A DNA stretch of 64,000 nucleotides from Bhargavaea cecembensis (GTDB lineage Bacteria > Bacillota > Bacilli > Bacillales_A > Planococcaceae): positions 558,001-622,000 of the forward strand of contig NZ_LQNT01000011.1 in NCBI RefSeq assembly GCF_001619585.1. Direction: 5' to 3'. Made by a program: the position numbers and the translations under genes. The stretch's first letter is position 1. Each line of letters begins with the position of its first letter. The notes below the pieces were generated by a model that searched no databases, was not told the origin of the DNA, and saw nothing but the letters and a program-made list of their open reading frames with translations. Shown piece by piece: positions 1-8,534 of the stretch.

Positions 1-1030
1 TCGACATCTCCTGAGGACGCATGATCAGCTTGTCGCGGTACTGTTCAAAGTTGCCGAATACCTGCTTCATCTTCTCGTCGGAAAGCGTGATCGAGCAGCA
101 TGAAGCAAAGTCGACCTTGCCGGCATCGATCAGGTCGAATACCGCATCCTGGAGCACTTCCGAATACACTTCAAGATTCTTGAATTCGGAATCGATCATG
201 CCATGGAGGACGGCATTCGCCACGCTGCCAATGCCCGACTGGAGCGGGGCAAGCGTTTCATCAAGGCGGCCGAGCTCGATTTCCTTGCGGAGGAAGTCCA
301 GCAGGTGGTTTGCCATGATCTTTGTTTCCTCATCCGGCTGGACAATCGTGGACGGGGAATCCGCCTGGTCCGTGAAGACGACGCCGCGGATCAGCTCAGG
401 ATCCACTTTGATGCCCAGTTCGCCGATTCGGTCATCCGCTTTTTCGAGCGGAATCGGGCCGCGCTCGCCCTGCTTGCCGGGTTCATAGATATCATGGATA
501 CCTTCCAACAGCGGTGTCTGGGCCATGTTGATTTCGACAATGATGTTTTTTGCATGGGTCGCAAAGAGGGACGAGTTGCCGACGGAAGTCGTCGGGATAA
601 TCGTGCCGTCTTCCTTGACCGCGACCGCTTCGACAATGGCGAAGTCGATCGGACCCATGACACCAGAGCGTACAAGCTCGGCTGTATGAGAAAGATGCTG
701 GTCAACGAAGAACATGTCACCGTTATTGATGCTCTTGCGCATCGTCGGGTCCGCCTGGAATGGAATACGCTTGTTGACGATGCCCGCCTCGGCGAACAGG
801 GTGTCGACGTCCGAACCGAGGGACGCCCCTGTGAAGACGTTCACTTTAAATCCGTTCTCTTTTGCGCGGTCGACCAAAGCGAACGGAACCGCTTTCACGT
901 CACCGGCACGGGTAAAGCCGCTGAGGCCCAGGGTCATGCCATCTCCGATCCAGGAGGCTGCTTCCTCAGGCGTCACAACACGATTGCGCAATGCTTCATT
1001 TTCAATGCGATCAAGTTGAATATTAGTCAT
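1..1030 (-). CDS. acetyl-CoA hydrolase / succinate:acetate CoA-transferase family, 3' part missing
   Basis: About 343 N-terminal codons are present; the gene runs off the left edge. The start ATG (1028-1030) follows an AGAAGAGGT Shine-Dalgarno. The protein begins MTNIQLDRIENEALRNRVV and carries the class I CoA-transferase stretch SGIGSVANAVL followed by YSEVLQD. The Glu of that second motif (residue 291) aligns with the catalytic Glu of acetate-utilising CoA-transferases such as AarC/Cat1. The family moves CoA between acetate, succinate or propionate and their thioesters in the cytosol. A LytTR regulator lies just upstream in the same direction, so it may control this gene. The exact acyl specificity cannot be read from the sequence. 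Confidence 0.88.
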   Translation of the reverse strand, partial: MTNIQLDRIENEALRNRVVTPEEAASWIGDGMTLGLSGFTRAGDVKAVPFALVDRAKENGFKVNVFTGASLGSDVDTLFAEAGIVNKRIPFQADPTMRKSINNGDMFFVDQHLSHTAELVRSGVMGPIDFAIVEAVAVKEDGTIIPTTSVGNSSLFATHAKNIIVEINMAQTPLLEGIHDIYEPGKQGERGPIPLEKADDRIGELGIKVDPELIRGVVFTDQADSPSTIVQPDEETKIMANHLLDFLRKEIELGRLDETLAPLQSGIGSVANAVLHGMIDSEFKNLEVYSEVLQDAVFDLIDAGKVDFASCCSITLSDEKMKQVFGNFEQYRDKLIMRPQEMS

Positions 1031-1104
1031 CTTATAATCAACCTCTTCTGAATGTTTTAGTTGGGATTAGGAGCAAGTATAAATTTACTTAGCTTCATTA
1101 TTCC

Positions 1105-1118
1105 CTAAAACGCTTTCA
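1105..1118 (-). promoter_or_regulatory. weak cre-like site before the CoA-transferase gene
   Basis: Read on the minus strand it is TGAAAGCGTTTTAG. It keeps the TGNAANCG half of the CcpA operator but lacks the final CA. Its place about 80 bases upstream of an acetate-type CoA-transferase is sensible for carbon catabolite control, but the match is incomplete. Confidence 0.25.
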
Positions 1119-1192
1119 TCGGAGAGGTTTTCGGATAGAAAAGTTGTTTTCATGTGCCACCTACAGAAAAATGTGACTAAAACCGCACAATT

Positions 1193-1837
1193 TTAATATC
1201 CTAATATCTTCCTGAAATAACTGGAATAGGATTGGCTGACCGGCACGCGGTGTCCGTTGTCCATTTCCAGCAGGAATGTCGAGTGGGAGTCCGGATAGAT
1301 TTCCCTGATGTGGTGGACGTTCACGATAAACGAACGGTGGCAGCGGACGAACATGTCCCTCGGCAGGACATACTCGAACTCCTGGAGCGTGTTTTTGTGG
1401 GTGCCCGTCAGGCCTTCCGTGACAACCTGCGTCTTTCGATCCTTTACTTCAAAGTACTTGACGTCCCCAAAAGGTACGGGCTTCCAGCCGTCTTCGGTTT
1501 TGATCGTGACGACTGACTTGCCTTCCGTGTAGGTCGGATAAACAGCAAGTACTGTTCCCTGCAGTTCTCCATCCTGATGGAACGGCACTGCCATGCCATG
1601 ATATGGAACGCCGAACAACTGGCGGTCGATAAATTCGGATTCCTTCTGCCCGGAGGAAAGCGCCTTGTAGGCAATCGTGCCTTCCTTCACCGGGTCGCCC
1701 GGCCGGATTTTCAGATCGACCCGCTTGCTCGGACGGTAATAGATATATTGTTCAGTATCGGTGACACCGATTGAGATTTCATCGGAGAACAGTTCCCCCA
1801 GCACATCGAGCAGTTCTTTTTCTGTAATTTTTTTCAC
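1193..1837 (-). CDS. LytTR-domain DNA-binding regulator
   Basis: 214 residues from a GTG start with the upstream GGAGGAAGG site. Residues about 115-214 form a LytTR DNA-binding domain (FEYVLPRDMFVRCHRSFIVN, then DNGHRVPVSQSYSSYFRKIL), as in AgrA/LytR-type regulators. The first 110 residues are not a phospho-receiver: no DD..K pattern is seen. They look like a small PAS/GAF-like sensor. It is therefore probably a one-component regulator. It ends 162 bases before the CoA-transferase start, on the same strand, which points to control of that gene. The ligand is unknown. Confidence 0.8.
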   Translation of the reverse strand: MKKITEKELLDVLGELFSDEISIGVTDTEQYIYYRPSKRVDLKIRPGDPVKEGTIAYKALSSGQKESEFIDRQLFGVPYHGMAVPFHQDGELQGTVLAVYPTYTEGKSVVTIKTEDGWKPVPFGDVKYFEVKDRKTQVVTEGLTGTHKNTLQEFEYVLPRDMFVRCHRSFIVNVHHIREIYPDSHSTFLLEMDNGHRVPVSQSYSSYFRKILGY

Positions 1838-1965
1838 TCTGTCACCTTCCTCCGTTTTTCATTGTTCCCATTATAACGAAAACTGGTACCGCCGCCTATT
1901 TATCCACTGCCCATTTTGTTATTTACTTATAACAATTATTATTCCGATGCCCTGTGTAATTTAAA

Positions 1966-2010
1966 GACTCCCCGGTATGCCCGAACATCGTTGGGGCGTT
2001 CCGGGGAGCC
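1966..2010 (-). terminator. terminator-like hairpin after the flavin reductase
   Basis: CTCCCCGG (1968-1975) pairs with CCGGGGAG (2001-2008), and the interior GCCCGAAC/GTTGGGGC extends the stem with one mismatch. The T-rich tail on the minus strand is short. Confidence 0.6.
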
Positions 2011-2039
2011 GATCAAAAGAGTTGCTTCAGTCATGACCT

Positions 2040-2531
2040 TTATTCGTAGAACGACTCAGGGATGGCGTCGAATTTGCGCCGGTGGTAGAGAAGCGGTTCT
2101 TTCCCGTGGTTGTCGATGTGTTTCACTTCACCGATCAGGATCCGGTGGTCGCCGCCGCCGATGGTTGTATGCATCTTGCAGTGAAGAACACCGGCTGCGC
2201 CTTCGATGACCGGAAGGCCTTCCGCTGACATCTCCCAATTGCAGTTTTTAAACCGGTCAAGACCATGGCTCGCGAACAGGGCACACAATTCCGCCTGATC
2301 CGCCGCCAGGATGTGGACGGCGAACTGCTTGGCATTCGTGAATATATCGTAAGTGGAGACCCGCTTGTCAATCGACCAGAGGATCAGCATCGGGTCGAGC
2401 GACACAGATGCGAACGAGTTGACCGTCATGCCTACGGGCGTACCGTCAGGTGCCGTCGCGGTAATGACTGTCACGCCGGTCGGATAATTCCCCATCACTT
2501 GTTTAAAGTCATTGATTTTCTCATTGTTCAT
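2040..2531 (-). CDS. flavin reductase family protein (FMN-binding split barrel)
   Basis: 163 residues. The ATG at 2531 has AGAGGTG at about 10 bases; an ATG three codons upstream is almost on top of that site and is less likely. The family signature is clear: MGNYPTGVTVITA at the N-terminus, GMTVNSFASVSLDPM for flavin binding, and GGGDHRILIGEV near the C-terminus. Members (HpaC/NtaB-like) use NAD(P)H to reduce free FMN or FAD for a partner monooxygenase, but no monooxygenase is adjacent. Length is normal for the family. It stands alone, bounded downstream by a hairpin. Confidence 0.85.
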   Translation of the reverse strand: MNNEKINDFKQVMGNYPTGVTVITATAPDGTPVGMTVNSFASVSLDPMLILWSIDKRVSTYDIFTNAKQFAVHILAADQAELCALFASHGLDRFKNCNWEMSAEGLPVIEGAAGVLHCKMHTTIGGGDHRILIGEVKHIDNHGKEPLLYHRRKFDAIPESFYE

Positions 2532-2630
2532 CTCTGTCATTCACCTCTTTTCCTGGTGGTGGGTTTGCAGGACTTCCATACAGCCCAACTATATCAGAAT
2601 CGTCCAGCATTTTTCGACATGGACGCTTTC

Positions 2631-2646
2631 TGTTTCACGTGGAACT
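2631..2646. promoter_or_regulatory. parS-like site, one mismatch
   Basis: TGTTTCACGTGGAACT matches the Spo0J/ParB site TGTTNCACGTGAAACA read on either strand, except for the last base. It overlaps the 3' end of the methyltransferase gene. ParB and Soj are encoded in this same window at 51.5-53.1 kb. Confidence 0.75.
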
Positions 2647-3252
2647 TTTGAATCGCCAGAGCGAGAATCGTTCATTGGGATTTCTCCCTGACAGCTCCGG
2701 TACGGGGACATCCATCAAATGAAGAAACGGGGAATGGTTCTCGAGATGGCTAAGGTAATCAAGCGTCGGGTAGTAGAGGATCAGATCGACCGGACGCGGC
2801 CGCTCTTCCACCGATTTCAAAATGTTCGAGAGCACCTTGGCGAACAGGCTGACGGAAAAGGGATTAAAGAAATAGAAGACATCATCGAGGGGCTTCACCC
2901 GGTACTCTTCGGCCCGGCAGCGGATGAATGTAACGGAGCCCTTTAGCCGGTTCTTTTTCTTTATCATATACAAATCCCGGTTCTCCAGTGCATCCAGATA
3001 AAGCTGACCGTCCATTTCCACTCCGGTCACTGATGCGCCGGTCCTGTGGTTTATGTAAAAAGCCGTCCGTCCCTTGCCGCACCCAAAGTCCACGACAGAA
3101 CTTGTTCTGCCCGGCCTGTATTCATCCAGCAGGGCATCCAGCCCCTCGTAGGGGGTCGCCTCGTACCGGTTATCATGAATGGAGCGCACACCCCAGTCCT
3201 GGATGCCCGCCGTCCGGATGCCGAGCAGCCGGTCTGTTTCATGTTCGTTCAT
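2635..3252 (-). CDS. class I SAM-dependent methyltransferase
   Basis: 205 residues from the ATG at 3252, which has TGGAGG 8-10 bases upstream; the reading frame is open further upstream but that part lies within a terminator. Motif I is VVDFGCGKGR (SAM binding, around residue 55), followed by an acidic VEMDG that would hold the ribose. YFFNPFS in the middle resembles the NPPF/NPFS motif of some amino-group methyltransferases. The substrate is unknown. The 3' end carries a parS-like site, so the coding sequence doubles as a chromosome-segregation site. Confidence 0.75.
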   Translation of the reverse strand: MNEHETDRLLGIRTAGIQDWGVRSIHDNRYEATPYEGLDALLDEYRPGRTSSVVDFGCGKGRTAFYINHRTGASVTGVEMDGQLYLDALENRDLYMIKKKNRLKGSVTFIRCRAEEYRVKPLDDVFYFFNPFSVSLFAKVLSNILKSVEERPRPVDLILYYPTLDYLSHLENHSPFLHLMDVPVPELSGRNPNERFSLWRFKSST

Positions 3253-3271
3253 CTGAATGCCTCCATAAAAG

Positions 3272-3297
3272 AACTCACCCGCGGATGCGGGTGAGTT
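3272..3297 (-). terminator. terminator after the DinB gene
   Basis: An 11-bp perfect stem, AACTCACCCGC/GCGGGTGAGTT, with a 4-base loop (3283-3286). On the minus strand it is followed by TCTTTTA. It separates the DinB unit from the methyltransferase gene. Confidence 0.85.
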
Positions 3298-3311
3298 TAT
3301 TATATCGCACG

Positions 3312-3839
3312 TCATTGCCCCGTAGGCTTTGTCCGGTATGCCTCCGATTGGCCTTTCGGAATGCTGAGGGTTGTCCAGTTTTCGCCTTTCAGCATCTTGG
3401 CGATGTAGACGATCTGGCCAATATGGGAAGCGACATGACTCAAGTGGCGCTCCATTGCTTCGATTACGGTATGGCGCTCCCCGCGGATGTAGAGCTCTCT
3501 CATCAAGTCGTCTTCATTAAGGCTTTCCAGTGCGCCGAATAAGGTCTTCCACCCTGCTTCGGAAATTTCCTGCAGCTCTGCTTTGGTAACAGGAACCGTT
3601 TCGAATTCCCCATCCCTGTTGCGGTCGGGCTTTTCACCGTCGGTTGTGAAGAAATCCGTCCATCTGGAGATCATGTTTCCCGACAGATGACGGACAATCA
3701 CCGCCACGCTATTGGATTCCGGCCCAGGCACATGATGGATTTCCTGATCGTTCAGTTGGGCGACTGACCGGTCCCCGAGGTCCTTCAGCTGAACGAACCT
3801 GCCGCGGACAGCTTTCAGATATTCTTTGCCGATGCTCAT
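3312..3839 (-). CDS. DinB-like / DUF1572 family protein
   Basis: 175 residues, ATG preceded by TTAAGGGGGAAG. It has the four-helix DinB/YfiT pattern with spaced histidines that normally bind a metal: IVRHLSGN, ERHTVIEAMERHLSHVASHIGQ. Members include thiol-S-transferases for bacillithiol or mycothiol, but many have no known role. It lies 11 bases after a VOC protein and is probably co-transcribed with it and with the serine hydrolase upstream. Confidence 0.75.
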   Translation of the reverse strand: MSIGKEYLKAVRGRFVQLKDLGDRSVAQLNDQEIHHVPGPESNSVAVIVRHLSGNMISRWTDFFTTDGEKPDRNRDGEFETVPVTKAELQEISEAGWKTLFGALESLNEDDLMRELYIRGERHTVIEAMERHLSHVASHIGQIVYIAKMLKGENWTTLSIPKGQSEAYRTKPTGQ

Positions 3840-3850
3840 TGGCTTCCCCC

Positions 3851-4282
3851 TTAATCAATGACGAGCATGTCTTGTTCATCAAACTGCCAGTTAGGTCCGT
3901 AAGCGACTTCCCATACATAGCCTTCCGGATCCGAGAAATATCCGGAATAACCGCCCCAGAAGACCCGCTCCGGCTCCTTCAGAACTGTCGCTCCGGCCTG
4001 GCGGGCCTGATCCATGGCGGCGTCCACTTCCTCTTCCGACTTGGCATTGTACGCGATCGTGATGCCCGGGAATCCGCTTTTCTGCGGAGGTTCGGCCGCA
4101 TCAATGTCCTTTGCCAGCTCCGCCAGCGGATAAAGCGCAAGGCGGGTGCCTCCGTTTTTAAAGAACACAATGCCGGGATTGTCTTCCGTGACCGATGTCT
4201 CAAATCCGAGACCGTCACGGTAAAAGCGAAGCGAGACGCTCATGTCGCTGACCCCAAGTGTCAGCAGGTTCATGCGGTTCAT
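3851..4282 (-). CDS. VOC (glyoxalase/bleomycin-resistance) superfamily protein
   Basis: 143 residues. The ATG overlaps the stop of the preceding gene by one base (TGATG), which suggests translational coupling. Two beta-alpha-beta-beta-beta units are visible: LLTLGVSDMSVSLRFYRDGLG at the start and FSDPEGYVWEVAYGP near the end, the latter being the usual metal-ligand strand. Members include glyoxalases, dioxygenases and drug-binding proteins; nothing in the neighbourhood fixes the substrate. Confidence 0.8.
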   Translation of the reverse strand: MNRMNLLTLGVSDMSVSLRFYRDGLGFETSVTEDNPGIVFFKNGGTRLALYPLAELAKDIDAAEPPQKSGFPGITIAYNAKSEEEVDAAMDQARQAGATVLKEPERVFWGGYSGYFSDPEGYVWEVAYGPNWQFDEQDMLVID

Positions 4283-5331
4283 CAGTTCCCCTCCTTAAAA
4301 TGAAGATGTTCCTCGAATGCTTCCATCATCGGATATGCGCCTTTCGACTTGTTTGAGGCCGCGGTGAACACCGCTCCTGAAGACGGATAAATGGCGGAAT
4401 GGAAGCTCACACCCGGGTCGTACCCCATGACGTGGATCCGCTCGGCATGTCCGTCTGCCATATCGACCCAGACCCCGTATCCATATCCGTCCCCGTCCTC
4501 GTCTGCCGCTTGCCGGGTCAGCATGAGGGCGGTGAGTTCTTCCCCGAGCAGATGCCGGCGGAGCAGCGCATCCCAGAACTTGTGCATATCCGGCACAGTC
4601 GTGAACGCTCCTCCGTCGGAACCGCCCTGCACCGGAAGCGAGTAGACATTCGTCCGCCATGTACCGTCCTCTTCATCGATATATCCGGTTGCCGTGTTTT
4701 TCGGCAGGCGGTCCAGCGGCCAGTAGCCGGAATCTGTCATGCCTGCGGGACGGAAGATGTGCTCCTCCACATAGTCGGTAAAGCGAATGCCGGACGCCTG
4801 CTCAACGATCAGGCCGAGCAGGATATAGCCTGCATTGTTGTAGTGGAACCGCTCGCCCGGTGTGAACATCATCCCGCGGTCCCGGAAAAGCGGCAGAAAA
4901 TCCTTGAGGCTGCGAATTGTGTACATCGGAAGGTCCTTCCACAGCTCCTGGAAGTCATCCATGACCGCTTCATCAAAGTAATCCGGCACGCCGGACGTAT
5001 GCGTCAGCAGCTGATGGACGGTGATGTTCCGGTCAAAATCCGGGAACGTTTCATCCAAGCATTCTTCGAGTGTCGATTCCAGGGAAAGCTTACCTTCCTC
5101 CACCAGCCGGAGGACGGCAACTGCCGTAAATACCTTGCAGCCTGAAGCAATGCCGAATTTCGTATCCGGCAGGTTCTCTCGCTCCCCCGTCCTGTCCGCA
5201 AGACCCCACGCGAATGTCCGGACTTCACCATCTCCCATGTCCGCTCCGACAGCACCGGAAAACCCCTTGTTTTCTGCAGCTTTTCCAAGCCCGATTTCCA
5301 TGGCCTCTTTTTTTCGCGGAGCAATCTTCAT
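4282..5331 (-). CDS. beta-lactamase-fold serine hydrolase (class C type)
   Basis: 349 residues from the ATG at 5331 (GGGGGGAAGATCA upstream); an in-frame ATG 23 codons earlier lacks a ribosome site. The catalytic S-x-x-K is SGCK (Ser63, Lys66), the Y-x-N motif is YNN in ERFHYNNAGYILLG, and a late HVMGYDPG takes the place of the KTG/HxG box. There is no signal peptide, so it should be cytosolic: an esterase or peptidase of the EstB/AmpH type rather than a resistance lactamase. It heads a three-gene unit with the VOC and DinB proteins. Confidence 0.82.
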   Translation of the reverse strand: MKIAPRKKEAMEIGLGKAAENKGFSGAVGADMGDGEVRTFAWGLADRTGERENLPDTKFGIASGCKVFTAVAVLRLVEEGKLSLESTLEECLDETFPDFDRNITVHQLLTHTSGVPDYFDEAVMDDFQELWKDLPMYTIRSLKDFLPLFRDRGMMFTPGERFHYNNAGYILLGLIVEQASGIRFTDYVEEHIFRPAGMTDSGYWPLDRLPKNTATGYIDEEDGTWRTNVYSLPVQGGSDGGAFTTVPDMHKFWDALLRRHLLGEELTALMLTRQAADEDGDGYGYGVWVDMADGHAERIHVMGYDPGVSFHSAIYPSSGAVFTAASNKSKGAYPMMEAFEEHLHFKEGN

Positions 5332-5500
5332 TGATCTTCCCCCCAGTTTTTCACCTGCCCTTTTCCATTTCGACAAACTCAATTGCATCCCTTTTTCCAA
5401 TCAGAACATTTAAGAACAGTGCTTGTTTTCGTTCCCGCATGATGTATAGGATCACCCGTTCCGCAAAGACTGAATGAAGGACAAAATGAAGGAAGTGAAA

Positions 5501-6889
5501 ATGGTGGAAACGGCCTATAAAGGAACAAACAAATTAATTATCGGAATTGTATTTGGGGTGCTGACATTTTGGCTTTTTGCACAGGCCATGGTCAACATCG
5601 TTCCGGCAATCCAAGAGGACCTGGGCGTATCAGCGGGAACGGTAAACATCGCCATCAGCTTGACTGCCCTTTTCTCGGGTATCTTCATTGTTGCTGCGGG
5701 CGGTCTTGCCGATAAAATCGGCCGGAAGAAAATCACCAATGTCGGCCTCATCCTAAGCATCATCGGTTCACTCTGTTTAGTGTTGGCAAACGGATCATTC
5801 TTACTCATTCTCGGCCGGATCATCCAAGGTGTATCGGCTGCCTGTATCATGCCGTCAACAATTGCCCTGATCAAAGACTACTTTGAAGGAGCAGACCGGC
5901 AGCGGGCACTCAGCTACTGGTCCATCGGTTCTTGGGGCGGTTCCGGCCTTTGTTCGCTCTTTGGCGGAGCGGTGGCAACCTATATGGGGTGGAAGTGGAT
6001 TTTCATCTTATCCATCATATTTGCCGTTCTGGCTTTGTGGCTGATCAAAGACACGCCTGAGAGCAAGGCAAAGCAAACCGCACGCTCCAAATTTGATGTC
6101 AGCGGTCTGATCGTTTTCATCATCGCCATGCTGGCACTGAATATTTTCATCACACAAGGCGCTGATATCGGCTGGGGGAACTGGCTGACGATCTCCCTGA
6201 TTGTCGTTGCAGTCATTGGTACCATTGTCTTTATCAAGATTGAAAACGGGAAACCGAATGCCCTCATCGATTTTAAGTTATTCAAGAACGGGCCATACAC
6301 GGGTGCCACCATTTCAAACTTCCTGCTCAATGCCATCGCCGGAACGCTTGTTGTGGCGAACACGTATGTGCAGGAAGGAAGAGGCTATACTTCGTTTCAA
6401 TCGGGGCTGCTTTCCATCGGATATCTGATTGCCGTCCTTTCCATGATTCGTGTCGGAGAAAAGATTCTTCAAAGAATTGGTGCAAAGAAACCGATGCTCT
6501 GGGGGAACATTTTGACGGTGATCGGGGTAGGGCTGATGGGCCTGACCTTCTTGCCGGATCTCGGATACACCATCGTCGTCATTATCGGATTTGCCCTGTT
6601 CGGTTTGGGATTGGGGATTTATGCGACGCCTTCTACAGACACCGCAGTTTCAAATGCTCCAAATGAAAAAATCGGGGCTGCATCAGGTATTTATAAAATG
6701 GCAAGTTCCCTCGGTGCTGCTTTCGGGGTTGCGATTTCCGGAACGGTCTATGCGTCAATCGCAGCCAACATCGGACTGGATGTAGCGGCAACCGCAGGTA
6801 TTGTTACCAACGTCATTTTCGGAGTGCTCGCATTGCTGTCCATCATGTTCCTGGTTCCGCATGACGCAGGCAAAAATGACGTTAAATAA
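5501..6889 (+). CDS. MFS transporter, DHA2 (14-helix) drug exporter family
   Basis: 462 residues if translation begins at the ATG at 5501, which follows AAGGAAGTG; in-frame ATGs at 5474 and 5486 would add up to nine residues. About 14 hydrophobic helices are visible. The MFS loop motif A appears as GGLADKIGRKK after helix 2, and GRIIQGVSAACIMPST matches the motif C region of proton-driven antiporters of the QacA/NorB/SdrM group. It is expected to export drugs or dyes at the cell membrane. It is transcribed away from the serine hydrolase and closed by a strong terminator. Confidence 0.85.
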   Translation: MVETAYKGTNKLIIGIVFGVLTFWLFAQAMVNIVPAIQEDLGVSAGTVNIAISLTALFSGIFIVAAGGLADKIGRKKITNVGLILSIIGSLCLVLANGSFLLILGRIIQGVSAACIMPSTIALIKDYFEGADRQRALSYWSIGSWGGSGLCSLFGGAVATYMGWKWIFILSIIFAVLALWLIKDTPESKAKQTARSKFDVSGLIVFIIAMLALNIFITQGADIGWGNWLTISLIVVAVIGTIVFIKIENGKPNALIDFKLFKNGPYTGATISNFLLNAIAGTLVVANTYVQEGRGYTSFQSGLLSIGYLIAVLSMIRVGEKILQRIGAKKPMLWGNILTVIGVGLMGLTFLPDLGYTIVVIIGFALFGLGLGIYATPSTDTAVSNAPNEKIGAASGIYKMASSLGAAFGVAISGTVYASIAANIGLDVAATAGIVTNVIFGVLALLSIMFLVPHDAGKNDVK

Positions 6890-6899
6890 TCAGCAAAAC

Positions 6900-6937
6900 A
6901 GGCGGCCATGCATACAGATGGCCGCCTCTTTTCTTTT
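6900..6937 (+). terminator. terminator after the MFS gene
   Basis: Perfect 10-bp stem AGGCGGCCAT/ATGGCCGCCT (6900-6909 and 6918-6927) followed by CTTTTCTTTT. Confidence 0.9.
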
Positions 6938-6960
6938 GTACCAGGAGCTTCAAAGTTGGA

Positions 6961-7299
6961 TCAGCGGATGGAACCATGATATAGCTGACCGCCGTCCAGG
7001 TCGATGACTTTCAGCATGTTTGTCCGCTTGATGAAAATGGTTTTGTATATCGGCTGACCACTTGTGTCCATAAACAGAAGGATTCTCTTGCCGTAATTGT
7101 CTACGACAATCTCAGGTGTCAGGCCATTCGTATCGATGATGGATTCAATCTTGTTGATTTCGGGATATTGGCTGATTGCATCACCTGCAGTCTTGACTGC
7201 CGCTGCCGCCTCGTCTGTCTGGAACATACTTGTGGCTCCGATTCCTGCTCCCGCAATTAGCGCTGAGCTAAGTGCAATGGTCATTACTGTTTTTTTCAT
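6961..7299 (-). CDS. small secreted protein of unknown function
   Basis: 112 residues from the ATG at 7299 (AGGAGAGGG upstream). It begins with a signal peptide: MKKTV, then a hydrophobic Ala/Ile-rich core, and a likely signal peptidase I site near EAAAA (residues about 31-35). The mature part of about 77 residues contains EIVVDNYGKRILLFMDTSG. No family is recognised. It is a single-gene unit. Confidence 0.6.
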   Translation of the reverse strand: MKKTVMTIALSSALIAGAGIGATSMFQTDEAAAAVKTAGDAISQYPEINKIESIIDTNGLTPEIVVDNYGKRILLFMDTSGQPIYKTIFIKRTNMLKVIDLDGGQLYHGSIR

Positions 7300-7410
7300 T
7301 GTGACCCTCTCCTTTTCTCTCACGGCCTGCTATCAATTTATCCCTGAACCCTGAGAAAATAATGAGAGGATAATTAAAATTCTCAAAGAATGGAGCAGTC
7401 CGGACGGCCT

Positions 7411-8349
7411 TCACCCAAACCCTCCCGCACGATCTGTAAGTTGCTGCGCATACCAATCGGTGATCCGGTTCTGAAGTCGGATTCCCGTCAGATTCCCTTC
7501 CTCGGCATTCCAGCAGGCGGACATGACGGTCATCGCGATGCAGGCGCGGAACAGCCGCTCCCTGCCGACAGGAAGCTGAGCGAGCATGACAGATGTTCGA
7601 AGGGCGAGTGTTTCTTCGAGCGGCTTTCCTTCCAGTTCGTTGTATAGGTAAGGCGCGAGGTCACAGGCGGGATCGCCCGCATAGCCGTGCGGGTCGATCG
7701 CCATCCAGCCGCGCTCTTCATCCAGCAGGATATTCTGATGATGGAGGTCTCCGTGGAGCAATTCGGTTGTACCGTGCTCCGCCAGCCACCGGAAACAGTC
7801 CCTCGCAAGCATGACATGCCGCTCCGGAACCGGCCCGCCGGCGGGATGCATGGCTCTGTAGTTGGCAATCGCCGTCTCACCCATTTCCCTGACCGTGCGG
7901 ATTCCAGCACCGGGAATCGGCCTGCGGATCCGTGTCCACACCTTACAAAATTGCTCTGTTGCTTCCCTTTCATCCTTGATATTCGGGAGCATGACACCGG
8001 GGGACAGCCGCTCGATCAGCTGCACGCCGTCATCGGGCACGGTTCTGAGAAGCTGGGCACAACCATCCCCACCATAGGCTGACACAGCCAAAATCTCACT
8101 CCGGCTTTTTTCAGACGGCACACTGACCTTCAGCACAGCTTCCGTTCCGTCCGCGCATGCGACGAAGAGCACATAGTTGTAAGACAGATTGGGGACGGGA
8201 CCTTTCACAGTCAGCTGCCATTCCTCAGCGTACCGCTATATCCTTTGCCTTAGCCCTTTAAGATAGATCCTGCCCGTCTCCCCGAAAACAGCAACCATCC
8301 GATCTTTGAATTCCTGCGGCAGATCATTCTGATGTTTTAATGGTTCCAT
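7411..8349 (-). pseudogene. APH(6)/streptomycin-kinase-like gene interrupted by an in-frame amber codon
   Basis: One frame of 313 codons runs from an ATG at 8349 (AGGAGG about 12 bases upstream) to 7411, with a single TAG at 8236-8238 (codon 38). On both sides of it the frame encodes the aminoglycoside/hydroxyurea kinase family: FGETGRIYLKGLRQRI before, then RYAEEWQLTV and PNLSYNYVLFV after. The kinase core is intact: LLHGDLHHQNILLDE for the catalytic loop, AIDPHGYAGDPACDLA for the metal-binding Asp. Translation could restart at GTG 8208, giving 265 residues without the N-terminal helix pair. A recent nonsense mutation is the simplest reading; a sequencing error is possible. Confidence 0.85.
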
Positions 8350-8438
8350 GAACAGTCCCCGCCTCCTGATCTCTCATGTCCCAACGAACCTTGCATGCAG
8401 TTATGTGCATAAAAACAAATAATCGCAAGGTATTATAT

Positions 8439-8450
8439 ACAATATATTGT
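8439..8450. promoter_or_regulatory. 12-bp palindrome upstream of the LysE-type exporter
   Basis: ACAATATATTGT is a perfect palindrome in an AT-rich stretch between the broken kinase gene and the exporter. It could be an operator for a small helix-turn-helix repressor, but no regulator is encoded next to it. Confidence 0.3.
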
Positions 8451-8534
8451 CTGAAAACACTATCATATAAGGATTCCTTCAAATTCCAGTTATAATTATA
8501 CAAAATACCACATAACGGAAGGAAGGTTTTTCAG

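Noticed and set aside
203-1051. Long plus-strand open frame
   Set aside because: It is the antisense shadow of the CoA-transferase, which has family motifs and a ribosome site.
1105-1118. cre site for the CoA-transferase
   Set aside because: Only half of the operator fits; kept as a low-confidence feature and not used as a finding.
3253-3315. Upstream start for the methyltransferase
   Set aside because: The extra residues would be read through a strong terminator stem; the ATG at 3252 has the proper ribosome site.
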